From the NCBI GenBank assembly GCA_028571685.1, contig CM053143.1:315001-379000 (forward strand): 64,000 nucleotides of DNA, written 5' to 3'. Of the stretch, positions 47,224 to 61,300 are shown piece after piece (position 1 is the first letter of the stretch; each line of letters begins with the position of its first letter). A program made the position numbers and the translations under genes. The notes beneath the pieces are model-generated. The model worked only from the letters and a program-made list of their open reading frames with translations, searched no databases and had not been told where the DNA came from. Source of the DNA: Heterohyrax brucei. Lineage: Eukaryota; Chordata; Mammalia; Hyracoidea; Procaviidae.

Positions 47224-49111
47224 ACTGCATCACTAGGGTTCCCTAAATATGTTAGTGAAAACTGTCTTGGGTGACTGGATCCTAACTGACCTGTTTATGT
47301 GTATTTTCTAAATGTTTGTCAATTACATAACTATATTAACCTGTTAATTTGTTACGCTTTTTTAAGTAAAAAAAAAAAAAAAAAAATCACTTGTATATCC
47401 AAATTTTCAGTCATTTCAAATACTAGGTATATCAGTATGGTATTTTATCTTTAGTATACAAATAAAGCTCAGAACATTTTTTATAACTATGAAATAAAAT
47501 TCTGGCACATAAACATATCACCCAACAAAATTAATCTTGAATGGTTGATTTGAATAAATTAAGCACTGCATGAAAATGTTCTAGCAAAAAGCAGGAATTA
47601 ACTACATCCTTCTAAATAACTTCTAAACAGTATCCTAAATATAATATGTAGGCAATTTGTTCACCCAAGTTAATACTACAGGGTTACATCGAACATAAAT
47701 AATTCAGAATAATAGCATCACATGAAATTTAATGTAAAAGGACTCAAGAGAAATTTCCAGGTTCAGATTAGATGGCATTTATTAGCTTATTTGCTAGTGT
47801 AACCAGGAAGCAGGAAAACTGATAGATAATATCTTCACTTTGTGTAGAATGGAAGCCAATACGTTTAAACAGCTTTCGAGGCAGTACTAACCAAGATTAA
47901 ATCAGGGAAACCTAAGGTTTCCTGTAACAGTTTATTCTTCAGAACTATTCTAACATGCAGTTATCTACTGTTTTGTAAGGTACCTTTTCTCAACTGTATC
48001 TTACCAACGATCCAGAATTTAAGAAGTGTAGTATTTTACCACATTTAAATAGCAGTGTAGGCCCTGAATAGCTCTCATCTGCTGGGTAGTTACAGAGAAG
48101 AACATGGATGAATAAGGGCACAGATGAAAGGACAAAAATCATCTAAATTAATGACCACAATAAAAAAGTTACTGTGAAAGCTTTATCAGATTATCTAAAG
48201 TGTGAAACAGTGGGCAGGATACAACTAAGAAACATGATAACCTGAGTTTTGAGTCTGGATTTCTTATATTAGTCCTGTGAGCCTGGGCAAGTTGAAATCT
48301 TTGGAAAACACTTTCTCCAACTCACAAACAGAGTTTGGACCATGTAAGTTTTACAACCTCTTTCAAATATGTGGTTATATTACTCTAAGGAACACACAGT
48401 TGTGGACACCTAGCTTACTGTAAAGTGCTGCTTTAGCAACAATGAAAAATACCAGCTCCAACAGTATTTAAAATAATAGATGAACTAATATTGTCCTAGT
48501 CTGATGCAAATACAAATAACTGGGTTTTTGTTATTCCATGAATATTCTTTTACTAAGAAAATTTAAACCACCTTCTGCTGTAAAATGTCATAGGTTTTTT
48601 TTTTTTTTTAATTTGTACAACATCATAATTTGCTTGGTTATAAGACTTAAATTCTATGTAACAGTTTAACTACACATCTTTTAAAGAATATTCAAACATA
48701 TCCATAATTATACTTTCTAATAAAGTTTTCAGTATTTTAAAATATTCATAAAAATTCCATTTTCTTTTGTATGTATTTCAAGCATTCTTGAAGTGATGAA
48801 CGCCATTTATAAAACTAGATCCGACTCGACGGCACTTGACTGGTTGGCTAATCTGAAAGTTTACAAGCTTCTAGTGTTATTAATTTGCATTAAACATTCC
48901 CTTATACGATAATGAAAATTTAATGAAAAAAATGTCCATACTGATATTTGATATTTGGAGGATATACAGGAAAACTATACTCCTTACATTGATAAATATA
49001 TTCAAGAAAATATTACCAGGCTTGATAGTCCCCTTTGGATCTCAGAACGAGAGCAACAGTCACGTATTTTTACCAAGTTTTCAAAACTCAGTTTTATTAT
49101 GCTGCCAAAAA
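47224..49111. other. AT-rich sequence, mostly unassigned
   Basis: No gene. A degraded MIR-like stretch at about 48245-48310 (CCTGTGAGCCTGGGCAAGTT) and a very short SINE-tail piece at 48818-48848 (ATCCGACTCGACGGCACTTG) are the only recognisable parts. Poly(T/A) tracts are at 47367 and 48596. Confidence 0.5.
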
Positions 49112-49288
49112 ACAAAACACAAACAAAAAACAAAACACAACCACTGCTGCTGATTCCAGCTCATAGTAACCTTATAGGTCAGAGTAAAACTGTTCCATGG
49201 GGTTTCCAGGGAGCAGTTGGCAGATATAACGGCTAACCTTTTAGTTAGCAACTGTAGCTGTTAATCACTGCACCACTTGTGTTCCAGT
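49112..49288 (-). mobile_element. AfroSINE
   Basis: Reverse copy: AGCTCATAGTAACCTTATAG, GGGTTTCCAGGGAGCAGTTG, head ACTGCACCACTTGTGTTCC. Confidence 0.9.
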
Positions 49289-49479
49289 CTGCTACAGAAG
49301 TTATTTCACTTCAGCACAAGTTGTCACTGATGAGAAATAATGTACTATTTACTGTAATAAGACAAAAACTCCTACCATATTTCAGGGAATAACATATCAG
49401 GTCATTCCAAATACCTCAATTTCTCATCTTATCCTCCCTTACAAATAACCTTAAAAATCAATGTTGTCTTTTTTAAGAG

Positions 49480-49533
49480 GGCCTTGTATGAGTTGGAATT
49501 GACTCAACAGCACTGAGTTTGTTTGTTTTTGCT
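49480..49533 (+). mobile_element. AfroSINE tail fragment
   Basis: TATGAGTTGGAATTGACTCA and CAGCACTGAGTTTGTTTG; 3' end only. Confidence 0.75.
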
Positions 49534-49542
49534 TAGTGCCCA

Positions 49543-49713
49543 GAATTCCTGGTAGTACAGCGGTTAAGAGCTATGGCTGATAACCAAAAAACTAGCAGTT
49601 CAATTTTACCAGGCACTCCTTGGAAACCCTAGGGGGCAGCTCTACTCTGTCCTGTAGGGTTGTTATGGCCAACATCAACTGGACAGCAATGCATTTGGTT
49701 TTTGATTTTTTAT
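49543..49713 (+). mobile_element. AfroSINE
   Basis: AATTCCTGGTAGTACAGCGG head and GGGTTGTTATGGCCAACATC tail. Confidence 0.9.
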
Positions 49714-49715
49714 AA

Positions 49716-49880
49716 TGAAGGGCCCCAGTGGAGCTACTGGTTAAGCATTTGGCTGCTAATCAAAAGGTCCATTAACCAAGGGTTCTACTCCTTGGAAATT
49801 CTATGAGGAAGTTCTACTCTGTACTGTAGGGTAACTATGAGTTGAAATCTACTTGACAGTAACGGGTTTGGGTCTTTTCA
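49716..49880 (+). mobile_element. AfroSINE
   Basis: GGGCCCCAGTGGAGCTACTG head and GGGTAACTATGAGTTGAAAT tail. Directly follows the preceding copy in the same orientation. Confidence 0.9.
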
Positions 49881-50049
49881 GTTTAATAAAGGGCATCATT
49901 ATAGCCTCTCCTGAGTAGTAGGGTCTAGACTGGCCAAGATGGCAAAGAATTCTTCTTGTATGCTAAAAATGTAAATATCAAATAACCATTATCAACCCTA
50001 TGTTAGCCTACCTCTCACACATTAAGTGGGGAAAAGTGGTGCTCATGAT

Positions 50050-50340
50050 AGCAAATGAATGGTAATAGTGAACATTTATTAAGTCCTTATTATATGTTAC
50101 ATGCAGTGCTATGGTGCACTGGAGCAGTGTGGTGCAGTGGTGCAGTGGTTAAGAGGGTCAGCTGCTGACCAGAAAGTTGGTGAACCCACCAGCTGTATCT
50201 TGGAAATCCTGTGGGGCAGTCCTACTTTGTCCTATAGGGGTCGCTATGGGTCGGAACTGACTCAGTGGCAATGGGTTTGGTTTGTTACATGTTTTACGTT
50301 CATTTATTTCATTCTCACAACAACTTAAAAGACAGTGACA
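50050..50340 (-). mobile_element. MIR SINE split by an AfroSINE
   Basis: GTGAACATTTATTAAGTCCT on the left and CATTTATTTCATTCTCACAA, then CAACTTAAAAGACAGTGACA, on the right are successive parts of a reverse-oriented MIR. The SINE at 50104-50282 lies between them. Confidence 0.8.
50095..50291 (+). mobile_element. AfroSINE with 9-bp target duplication inside MIR
   Basis: TGTTACATG is at 50095-50103 and 50283-50291. The body has an expanded 5' end with repeated GTGGTGCAGTG, then GGTCGCTATGGGTCGGAACT, close to the family consensus, and a GGTTTGG tail. Confidence 0.93.
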
Positions 50341-51044
50341 GTCAGTCACTAAATACGGTGATGAAGATGATCAGAAAGTTTAAGCAATATTTACTGTAAA
50401 ACCCATGAAACATGCTTATGGTCCCTGAAGTTGCTGGAATGTATACTTGCTTCTGTTTTTCCTTTTACTTCCTTGAACTTTGAGAATGTCTCTTAGTTCT
50501 TAACAACCAGTTTACAACAACAAACAATACTCTATTCTGGAAGGCACTGTGTCTAGTACTATCAAGTACACTCAGATAAAGAAACTAACCAACTCTCATA
50601 CTGATAACACAGATTGCTGGTAATTTCAATTCCATAAAGTATTCCCTAGGTCTAGCAGTAAAAAAAATTTTCTGCTTATAGCTATGAATTTTTTTTTTAA
50701 TCTATAGCATTGATATGTTCTTACAAGTGATCTATGACATCTCTCATTTTTCATCTGTGCTGCAGCAAGAAGGTAATCATCAAAGTATGAAACCCACTGA
50801 ACAGCTATCTCCAAACCTATGTTACATAACCTACTGAGTTTTCTGATATTCCAGTACTATATACAAAGTGTTAGAATTCCTTAATGACAGACAATCTCTG
50901 GATAGTAATACATGATTTTAGGGTCTGAGAGGCTTTTGTAAAATTCGTATTTCATAGACACTGGAACAGAATCTAAAGTTCTGAGGCCATGTAAGAACAT
51001 GACAAAGAGTACAGTACTGCTGGTGGTAGGCAGGCGTAGATGGG

Positions 51045-51215
51045 CTTAATCAGTTTCAGTCTGTCAGTTGCGTAAGTTACTTGATTTCTCTGAGCCTAGG
51101 TATTTTTACCTGTAAAATGAAGCTAGTAACACCCAGATCATTGTAAAGGTGAGAAACAACACTTGTAAAGATCCAACAGAAGACATGATAGGTGCTTAAT
51201 AGGCAGTCACTGTCA
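51045..51215 (+). mobile_element. MIR SINE
   Basis: TTGCGTAAGTTACTTGATTT, CTCTGAGCCTAGGTATTTTT, ACCTGTAAAATGAAGC and CATGATAGGTGCTTAATAGG in MIR order. Confidence 0.85.
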
Positions 51216-52273
51216 ATTCTCATCCATCATCTGTATTACTGGCTAAAGCAGCATTTTAACTCTGACAGCATACAGTTGGTCTGCCATAAACTAGCCATCA
51301 AGGCCAAGTATGAGACCAATCAACACAAGATATGTAGAGAGAAAGTAAATAAATAAATGTTCTTTAGATATTTTCTGCTACTTTACAATCTTTATACAGG
51401 TATCATCTATATATAAAGTGTTAAGATTCTGGATTACATAAGAAGACAATAATTGCCTCAATCACCTTTTTGGATTTATTCTGGAAAAAAATAATAGTAA
51501 TAGCAACTTTGAACTCTTGTGGAATTTCCATAACAAATATGTAAGTAGATAATTACTATGAGATGGGTATCTTCTGGTATCACTGAGACAATAAAGAAAC
51601 ACAGTGAGATAGAATATAAAAAGGCAAATTTCAAGAGGGTCATTATAAACAGCCCATGATTGTCACTTAAGCCTGGAACAGATAAACTATACTCATTTTA
51701 AAAATCTAAGGCAAAAATTCCTAAATAAAATCTGATTATTATTCTACTGAATTACTGCCTCAACTGACCAAAATTGTACCTTTCACAGTGCAAATGCAAC
51801 TGCTTTGAGTTAAAGTTTTAAAAGAAATAATACATGCATGTTATTCAGTATTCATTTTAAACTCTGAATCTACTTACATGCACAACATTTACAGATTCAG
51901 CTATTTTCTATGGTTATGGCATCCAGATGTTTCTTTCCTTACTCTTGGAATTAAGCACACTTAAATAACATGCATAGCTTAAAGAAAATGAGCATGGATC
52001 ACTCAACTGTTAAGAATGATAAAGATATGATATGGACTTATACATTTTAACGGACATAATAGTTACATATTTAGTGTTTCAGTTGAGGCGGTTTATTTAC
52101 CTACAGTTCAAAAAGGGTTTCCACTAATTAAACTAAAGTATCTTTTTCATGGTCAGTGTAAGTTTCCAACAGGAACTGAAAATTGTTCTAGCTATACATA
52201 ATTAAACCAATAGTTTTAAACCATGGCTAAAACGGCTATTTGATAAATAATAACTTAATCAGAATTAGAATTA
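51216..52273. other. MAP9 3' flank and 3'UTR
   Basis: AT-rich, no reading frame of note. The 3'UTR starts at 52273 and reads downward. Candidate poly(A) signals are at 52097 and 51480 (minus strand). Confidence 0.6.
52092..52097 (-). terminator. candidate MAP9 polyadenylation signal AATAAA
   Basis: The first AATAAA on the minus strand after the MAP9 stop, about 180 nt downstream. A second is at 51480-51475, about 800 nt downstream. Either could end the 3'UTR, and no transcript evidence is available here. Confidence 0.35.
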
Positions 52274-52396
52274 TTAAAACACTTTTGAGAACACAGTTCT
52301 ACTTGGAGGGCTCCATGGAGGAGGTGCCTCATTTGGAAGAAAGGAATGACGTTTCTTTCGTTTTCTTTCAATTCTTTCCTGTCTTTCTTTCTTTTC
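52274..52396 (-). CDS. MAP9: MAP9 terminal coding exon with stop codon
   Basis: 123 nt, 40 residues plus a TAA stop at 52276-52274. The acceptor is ATTTCAG. It encodes EKKERQERIERKRKKRHSF, then a short acidic/proline segment ending PPWSPPSRTVFSKVF. The basic cluster and proline-rich tail match the MAP9 C terminus. Relative to human, as remembered, the residues after HSFL differ slightly and Ala is replaced by Ser before the final KVF. Confidence 0.94.
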   Translation of the reverse strand, partial: EKKERQERIERKRKKRHSFLPNEAPPPWSPPSRTVFSKVF

Positions 52397-55300
52397 CTGA
52401 AATAAAATTAGAAAAGTGTTAGGTTTATATACTTACATGGACATTACTTTCAAATCAAGTTGCTTGCTGAAGTACAAAAGCATCATTACTTAACATTTAT
52501 ACATCATCTGTTAACTAGTTATAAGGAAATAACTAATGAATATTGCCAATTTTTAAGTATACTAACAGATACTAAGGTACCAATTAAACTAGGTTTCATT
52601 TTACTTGGCTTATTATTGATCTTGAGCATATTTTCAAACATCCCTTGAGCCCTTTTGTGAATGTTATGTTTACGTGGTTAACGCATCTACATAAGTTATC
52701 AGTGATTTTAATTTTCAGCAATTTGCATACTTTCATGTGCTAAATATTATCATCACCCTTGCAACAAACACTCTATAACAACCTTTTTTAGTCCTAATTT
52801 TCACAAAAACATATTAATAACCCAGTCATGAAAAACTGTTTAAAGACTCTCCACTGGCTACCTCATGCAATAAAATGGGACCACTACTTCTGAAACTGTC
52901 CCTTCACTGTACTGCTCCCCGTCCCCTACTGAGGTACCCAAACAGTGCGGCGTGTCCCTTTCTACTTCCACCATACATGTGCTCATTTCTTAACGACCAA
53001 CAATCTTCCTTCCCAGTTTTGTAGTAAACTTTGTAACAATGGTTTCGTGCTAGGTATTCTTTCACAACGTTTATAGTGTTAAAAAATTTCTAAGATCCAT
53101 TTATACACAGCGGTAGCTCTTGTTCACTCATGTACCAAACTCCATTATATAAACACACTGATTTATTCACCGGTTTGCTGGCTGAAGACATGATGTTGTT
53201 TTTTTTTAAACAATGCTGCTGTCAACATCTTTGTCTCCTCGTGCACATAAGCTAAGGGTTTCTCTCTGTGGATACACAGGGAGTGAAATCATTGGTTTGG
53301 GGGGGGTATGCACATGGTACACTTTTTTGTTTTTCTTTTGTGATGTCTCCTAGCAGTTATAAGTAGCTGTCCATTCTTGTGAGATTTAGAAATTTTATAA
53401 GTCACAGAATATAACAACAAGCTCTTTTTGTTTCTTTTACTGTCTTTTTATACTGAATATTTTCTTTTAGTTTCTATTGCTATAAGGCAATGCTCTAAAG
53501 TGATTTTATGTCCAAATGTCACACAAATGATACCAACAGTTGTTTTGCCATCTCCATTAATTTGTAGTACTTTGTCATGTATACTACTAGCTTTACATAT
53601 GAAAAGTTCTGAGGTGTCCTGTGGGTCTATTATTCTACTGGTAGTATATTTCAACTGGTGTTTTATTCACTGAATTGTTAAGTATGAAATCCTACCGTGG
53701 GTCAGGTGTAAGGTAATTATAAAATCCAACCCCCCCAATCAGTCCTCATCCCTAAGAGATCCAGAAGGGATTATAAACAATAAACAAGATACTTTCAAAT
53801 TGTGGGAATTTCTACAAAACATATGGACAAGCTGTTGTGACTGAATGTACTTTCCTTAAAATGAGATTTACGGAATGTCACTCTAAAGTGGGACACCACA
53901 GATGACGGAAGCCACTCACAATGTACATGGCATGGAGGAAATTCTAAGCAGAGGAAGCATAAGATACTCTGTGTGACAACTTGGTAGGACACGGGAAACG
54001 GACACTGGATGACGGTGAACAGGGAAGAGGAGTAAGGTCATATGGGGTCTCATATTTAACATTTAGAGTTTAGGTAACAGAAACCAACAAGTGGCACTGA
54101 GAATAAAGACAGAGACAAGAAGAAAGCAAGGTTAGGTTAGCACGACAAAGAAAAGGGAAAGCAACTGTGGAGAACACGCAGAGTTCTCAATGGAGGCAGA
54201 GAAGCACACATCAATGTGGCCACATGGACTGGCAAAATTCCAACTCTGAAAGTGTGGATTCCATGTCCACGATGAGCATCGAGTCCAGATTGGATGCACT
54301 GAGGACGGAGACAATAGGGGTGGGGCGGATGCAAACAACACTTTGAGAATGCAAACACTAGAGAATGCAAACAACACTTTGCAGAATTTCAGGTATAAAC
54401 AGGATCAGACAAACGTGCAACTGCAGCTTTAGGGAAAAGCAAAGTTAAGGGGCTTTAATTTTAAGATGACAGATACTGGAACACCATGAGAATACCCAGG
54501 ATGGTGGAAAGAATGCTGAATCTCAGCGGAATGAATAGACAGTTTACTTTTTACTGCTTGATGGAAACAGTTTTGCTTCACAGTACTTGTAACATTACCT
54601 TCAATTTTCTCACATTTTACCAGGTGAATTTTAGAACTTTTTTGCCTCCCTACACATATTTCCCTCAAAGAAATGACTGAGAATCTGACAATACACAGGA
54701 AACCTAACCCAGGAAGACTCAAAATGTGAACAGCACTTGTTCTCTTCACTATGCAACTTGAACTGTCTCTCCATCTATTTTCCTACTTTAAAAGCAGGTG
54801 TCAGATCTTTGCTAATACTCAAGTTTGGTGGTTTTTCTCACAGTCCTCAAGTAACAGCAATGACACAGAACCCCTGATAACCCCAATTACGCAGACTGGA
54901 AGGACAGGAGGCAAAGAGCTTTTGCTATTATATCTATACTTCTTTCTTCAGTAAATACATGTGTTTGATAAGTGTCCCTAGGAAATATGGTAAAGAAGGC
55001 TTCCCACTCTCAGACAATAATTCACACACAACAAAACAAGTGAACAAAAATATAACTCTGTTGTTTTTCAGTCTCAGTACAGGAGATTTCCTGAGTCATT
55101 TTTGCTTCATGAGAATCGTCGTACTATTTTTATTACAGCAAAGTGGGAAGCCCTTTTCCGAATTCTAAATTTAAAAAGCTGTGATTGTTATCACTTCAAT
55201 AATTTAAGATTACAGGAGAGAGTGAGACTAGCCAGCCTGATGAAGGAAAAGCAGTAACCAGGTTGTGTTCATGGAAACTGATGCTGGTAAGCCTCTTTTC

Positions 55301-58300
55301 ATCCATCCTACTTTACATGAGAGGAATGGAAACTTAAAAACGCAAAATGTGGGACCTTGCAACACAGGGCTTAAAAGACAAGAAATAAGTAACGCACTGT
55401 TCAACATTAACAGTAGTTAAGATGAAATCAATGTTGTCTGGAGTAACAATAAAAAGAACACTATTAAAAAGTCTTGTCTGGTACTTCCTGGAAATTACTC
55501 AAGATATTGACCCACTTTCTTAGGGAAAGAACGTACGCACTGATTTGTGACTGGCATGCATTGGTTTGTGACTGGTGTGACAAGGGCTCTCCCTTGATCT
55601 TTGGCTACAAATGTCCCCTAACAATCACCCATCAATTGCTCACTATCCAAGCTGGGCTGTACACCAAAATCTTGTGTTGTCACTTTACATGACAATGGAA
55701 GTCACCAGACTTTCACAGAGAGACATTTTTCTATCTGCAAACACATTTTAATGAATAATCAATGAGATGGGGAGCAGACCTACGGAATGCTGTACATTTA
55801 TGTTTTATCAGCAGCACTGTACTTATAGAAGTTACACTACATACTGAAACACATTATACTGTCTTAGGTTTTTAACTGATGGGCTTTTGTCCTCCAATGG
55901 ATTGATGACAATGAGAAAATGATTAAATTCCAAGCTATAATAAAAATAATGTTACTAACTATAACTTCATCATTAGGGAGATTCTAGTCCATTTTCAACC
56001 ACAATATGAAAATAAAATAGAAAACTCTAACAGGTAAATTTAATTGCCATAAATGATACTAGCAGAGTCAGGATATATTCTCTTAATTTAAAACATTTTT
56101 AATGTTTTTTGAGAACAAAGTATTATTTAAGATTCATGTAAGGAATTGTTATGAAATGCTATTGGCATCCTTCAAATCACTGGACCAATTCTGACCACTT
56201 TGTATTAATACCTCTCTGGGGAGAGTTCGCACACAGTAGTACTAAAGACCAACAAGCAACATCACAACAAATGTAGAAAATTCTGAAGTGGTCAAGGGCT
56301 TTATTTTACTGGAATCCCATGGAATCAGCAGTCAAGAAATCAAATGACATATTACATTGGGCAAATGTTCTGCAAAAGACCTCTTCACAGTGTTAAAAAG
56401 TAAAGATATCTCTTCGAGGATTAAGGTGCACCTGACCTACGCCACAATGCTTTCAACAGCCTCATGTGCATGAGAAAGCTTGCCAATAAGTAAGGAAGAT
56501 CGAAGAAGAACTGACACCTCTGAATTACAGTACTGGCCAAGAATACTGAATATATTACAGACTTCCAGAACAAACAAATCTGTCTTGGAAGAAGTACAGC
56601 CAGAATGCCCCTTACATATGACAGTCATGTTATCAGGAGGGACCGGTCCCTGGAGAAGGACATCATGTCTGGTCGAGGGTCAGCACAATAAAACAATACC
56701 CACAACAAGATGGACTGACATAGTGGCTGCTGTAACCATGGGCTCAAATAGCAACAACTGTAAGGATGGAAGAGGACCAGGCTTCTAGAAATAACAGCAA
56801 CTCAACAGAAAAACAGACAAAGTCTATGAGGTGGCTGTTTACAGAAGAAACAAAACACAAATCGTTGTTAAACAAATGAAAAGATACTCAGAACTTGAGT
56901 CTAACCAGAGAGATGAAAACCAAAAACATTCTGCACATAGGCATGAATTAAAAAAAAAAAAAAAAAAAAAAATTCCACTGAATAGACTAGGGGGAAAAAG
57001 ATCCTCTCTCACATTAACTGCAAAACAATATAACCCTTATATAACCTATTTCTGGTAATAGTTATAAAAATTAAAATACAAAAATCTTTTTTTATTTAAT
57101 TTAACATGACTGAGTGAAAACGTACATTCCTGTATAAATTTACATGCCCACCTATATGCAGCATCCACTGCTTAACACAGCAATTCCACACTAGAATTTA
57201 CCCTACCCATATTCTATACATGTGCAGAATGACTATACACAGTAATTCATTGCAGTTTTGTTAGTAAAAGCAAATAATGGAGAAGCATATAAACGCCTAC
57301 CAAAAGACAGGTAAATAAATCATGGCAAGTCTATATATTAGTCACTGTGCGCTGCTGGAAGAAGCTCTCTATAGAATGATACAGAGATATTTCCAAGATA
57401 CGTTGTCAGACGAAAAATGCCAGGTGAAGAGCAGTGTATACACACTGTGTCACCCCTTATGAAAAGAGGACAAAAATGCATTTCTATTTGCTTCTAAAAG
57501 CATTAACTACAATGGTTTCTTATTTGCGCAGGACATTAGAAATTAAGCCATTGGGCAGCAAGGGTGGAAGATTTTCTAACTATGCATAATTTTATGTTTT
57601 TCACTATCTATAATTTTATACTTTCAGATTACTCAATCAGGTGAAAGGGTTGCCTATTAATGGAAAGTACATATCAATTTATTACTTGCTCAAATGTTAA
57701 TAAAATGGTATTTACACTGATAATTTAAAATGGAAAGCAGTATTTTTCTTTACATTAATGAAGTGTAACCATAAACTAAAGTGCAGGAGAATGATACAGC
57801 AGTCTGCTCGGTCTGTACGGTCACTACGAGTCACAGTCGAGTCAACGGCAGGGAGTTTGGTTTGGCTTGGGTTTATAAAAGAAAAATGACACCCATAAGG
57901 ATATAAAATACAAGTGCACTAAAAACAATACCTACCAGCCATCTTTCATATTCATCAAGAGCTTGCTTATCTTTATCTTTTTTCTCAACTGTTTTTAGTT
58001 CTTCCTTTTTTTTCTCATTTATTTTCTCTTTTTCTTTTTGTTTGAAAAATGCTGCCTTTTTTTCATTCCTATGCAGGATAGTATAAAACACTGGAAAGTT
58101 ACAGAATACACAGTAAAGTTTTCCTAATTAATCTTTGGCAATAATGAAATTAAGATGCATTAATGAACTTCAAGGAAGTGAACATCAGTTAAGTCTGAAG
58201 CGGTATTTTAAAATCAATCAAAACATTATTTTGGATTACCATTTTTCAACTGCAGTTAAGTTATCCTTCTTTTTCTCAGCAACGGTTTCCTCCTCTTTCT

Positions 58301-61300
58301 GCTTCCTTGCTCTTTCATATTCTTTCTCTTTTTTACTTTTCTCTTTAAGATACTCCGTCTTTTTCTCTTTCCATTTCTCAAAAGCCTAAAATAATTCAGA
58401 ATGGTTTTCTTACTTACTATTCTTTTTTACTTAATTTATATTTACTATAAAAGACAAAAACACGGTTGATCATTATTGCAGATTTTAAATGTTTAGAAAT
58501 AATTCTTAAGGAAGATTTAAAACTCTTGAATACTTGTAGTGCTTCTCTTTTCCTCCCGGCATTTTCCTCTTCTGTTTTTTTCTTGTTTTTTTCCTCAAGC
58601 CTCTTTTTCGCAGCCCTTTTCTTTGCTTCCTTTTCTTTCACAGCCTTCCAAGCCTCAAACGATGCTAACGCTTCTTCTCTCTTAGCCACCCGTTTCTATT
58701 TTGGAAAAATGATAGGCACGTATGTATATGTATCCATACATATCCATACACAGACAATACAGACATAACATACGGATTTATCCTTCATCACCTTGATATT
58801 CACCACAATCAGAAATTATATTTCAAAACAAATATTGCTTTAGAATGATTCAGACAAGCTGACTTATAAAACAAGTCATCTGAATTATCTATTGCATTTT
58901 TAAATGCATTTTTAAAAAACATTTATCAGTTATTGCTCTACTAAACTATTTCTTGTTTATGAGCATACTGCGAAAGTGTTATGGAAACAAATTATAATAG
59001 GATAACCTGCATCATCAAATGTTCCATAATAAAATATTCAGGTAAAAGAAATATATCACAGAAGCGACAGGCATGTAAGGTAAATTAAAGCACGCCAGAC
59101 TGGTCCAATACACACAGCTAGTAGAGATCTTTCATTTGCATTCTTCTGTTGGCTGACATCCAACTACCAGAATCTGACTACTCATTAATATTCCCAAATG
59201 TTTAGAAAGTATGTGCCATATGGGAAAATATGCAGGTTACTGAATGGAAAGTATGTTGTATTTGCTTCAAAATCTAATCCCATAAAGTCCTCTGTTTACT
59301 TTATAATATTGTTTAACATCAAATCACATAAAACATTATGGAGATAAACCAGTTTAGAAGCAAGGTACTATGCACCCCACACAGTTTTATAAAGGTTAAA
59401 ATGAGAAGGTCTATAGCCCTGACCAGAGCAGTGTAAAGCTACAAATCAGTTAACAGGCATGGATGCACAGCCCGTATGTAGCTACCTCAAGTGGGGCTGT
59501 CCCACACAGTACTGACTCACAGTGCCATTGATTCTGAGAATGTTTCTATTTGGCACTGAACAGGACAATGGATAGTTTTTCCCATGGCCTTTATTTCTGA
59601 AGACAGGAGACATTTGAACATGTCTGTAGACTACCAGGTAGGAGTTAGGGGAAGAGACTAAAAGTGCAGATAAGAATGAAACAAGATTCCAGCTCCCATC
59701 AGTGGGGAAGAGTATAGAATCAAGAGGACAGATCTGAGCTGACCTCACAGGTAAAGACAAAACTGAAGACAGAAAAGAGGAAAACTGAAAGCTGATGTCT
59801 AAGGAGCTTTTATATTTCTCACCAAGTTGTAAATAAGTCAAGTTTTAAGAGTGAAGCAGCAATACATGGTCTCTGAAATAGCTGCAACTGGGAACAGGAA
59901 CACTAAGCATTCAAACGTACTGAGAGCTTCCTATGTATCAGACATATAATCTGTATGCTAGACTTGCAATTTTTAGTTCACATAATCCTTACAGCAACTC
60001 TATAGGTAAGTACTTTTTTTCCATAGATAATGAAATGGAGAAACAAAGACTTAAGTAACTTGCTCAAAGTTACAGAGTTCAGTTATAGACTAAAAACTAA
60101 GTTAAAGAAAGAACACTCTTGAACAGCACTGTATTTTCGGGTGTGGACTTCCAAGATCATCTGGAGGCAATGGAAATTACCATGGTTGATCACAGCATCC
60201 CATCTTTTGCCCCAGCTCTGCTTGGCAAACGCAGATTAAAAGCATCAGGGGCAGAAACATGGTTTTGAAGTGCAGTATTAGTACAGAAAATGACTTAACT
60301 TCAGAAAGCATGTGAGGTGACCAAAAATGACACTCAGTTAATGAGAACAGTGAAGTCACACAGCTGCCAGATGGTAAAGCAGAAAGGGTTAAAGAGACAG
60401 AAGTCATGATGACAATTAATGAGTCAGCACTCTCCTCAGCAATCTATGTCAACTTAAACTGATCCTAGGAAGTCCAAAGCAAACTCATATAGCCATTTCA
60501 GGCTTTTTATTCCTTCCTGTTTCAGCCAAAGAAGAACATGCTGTTACAGGTGGTATCAGCACATGCATCTCATCCCAGGCTGGCCCCATATTTAACTTAA
60601 TCCTTCTAGGTTAGGCCTAAACTAGACTCTGTATTGATTTCTCCTAGTTTAAAACATCTTTTTGTAATTCGTAGAGGTGCCTCAGTATAATGCATGACAG
60701 GATATTAAGACAGCTGGTAATGTTACTAAAATATTACCTTTATAATCAGTAATGCTAAGGAAAAAATACTGTCTTTTTTTAATGTAAAAAAGCTATATTT
60801 ATATAAAAACTAAAAATTCATGAACTGAGAAAAATCAGAAACCAATACTCTTGTATACAAGTTATTCTGCCATATAAAAATAGCTGATGTAGAAACATTA
60901 AACATCCATAGATATTTTGCTGGCATAAAAGGTCACAGTATATTTTACTTCTCTATTGCATAATACCTGTTCATTTTGGATCCTAAAGTTTTCACTTTCA
61001 ATCCTTTTAATTCTGTGTATTTCATGTAAATATACATTTTTCTTTTCTAACCAGTCCTGTAAGAAGAAAAGTATTATGACATTCAATGCTTCCTACATAA
61101 ATTTGAATTCTTATTGAAATATCTGATTAGAACTTAAAAAAGTTATGCTATGATAAAAACAATGACGATTTTAGAAAACATCTCATAACATGGTCTCATT
61201 TGGAAAAGATCATGCCAAGTTAAATGAATTAGTGCCAAAAGAACAAATTTTGTATGAGACCCCTGTTACAAGGACTTGAAGAGATACCCACAGAACAAAA

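Noticed and set aside
54132-54749. Minus-strand frames in the last MAP9 intron as extra exons
   Set aside because: No similarity to the MAP9 C terminus, and the flanking exons already join in phase without them.
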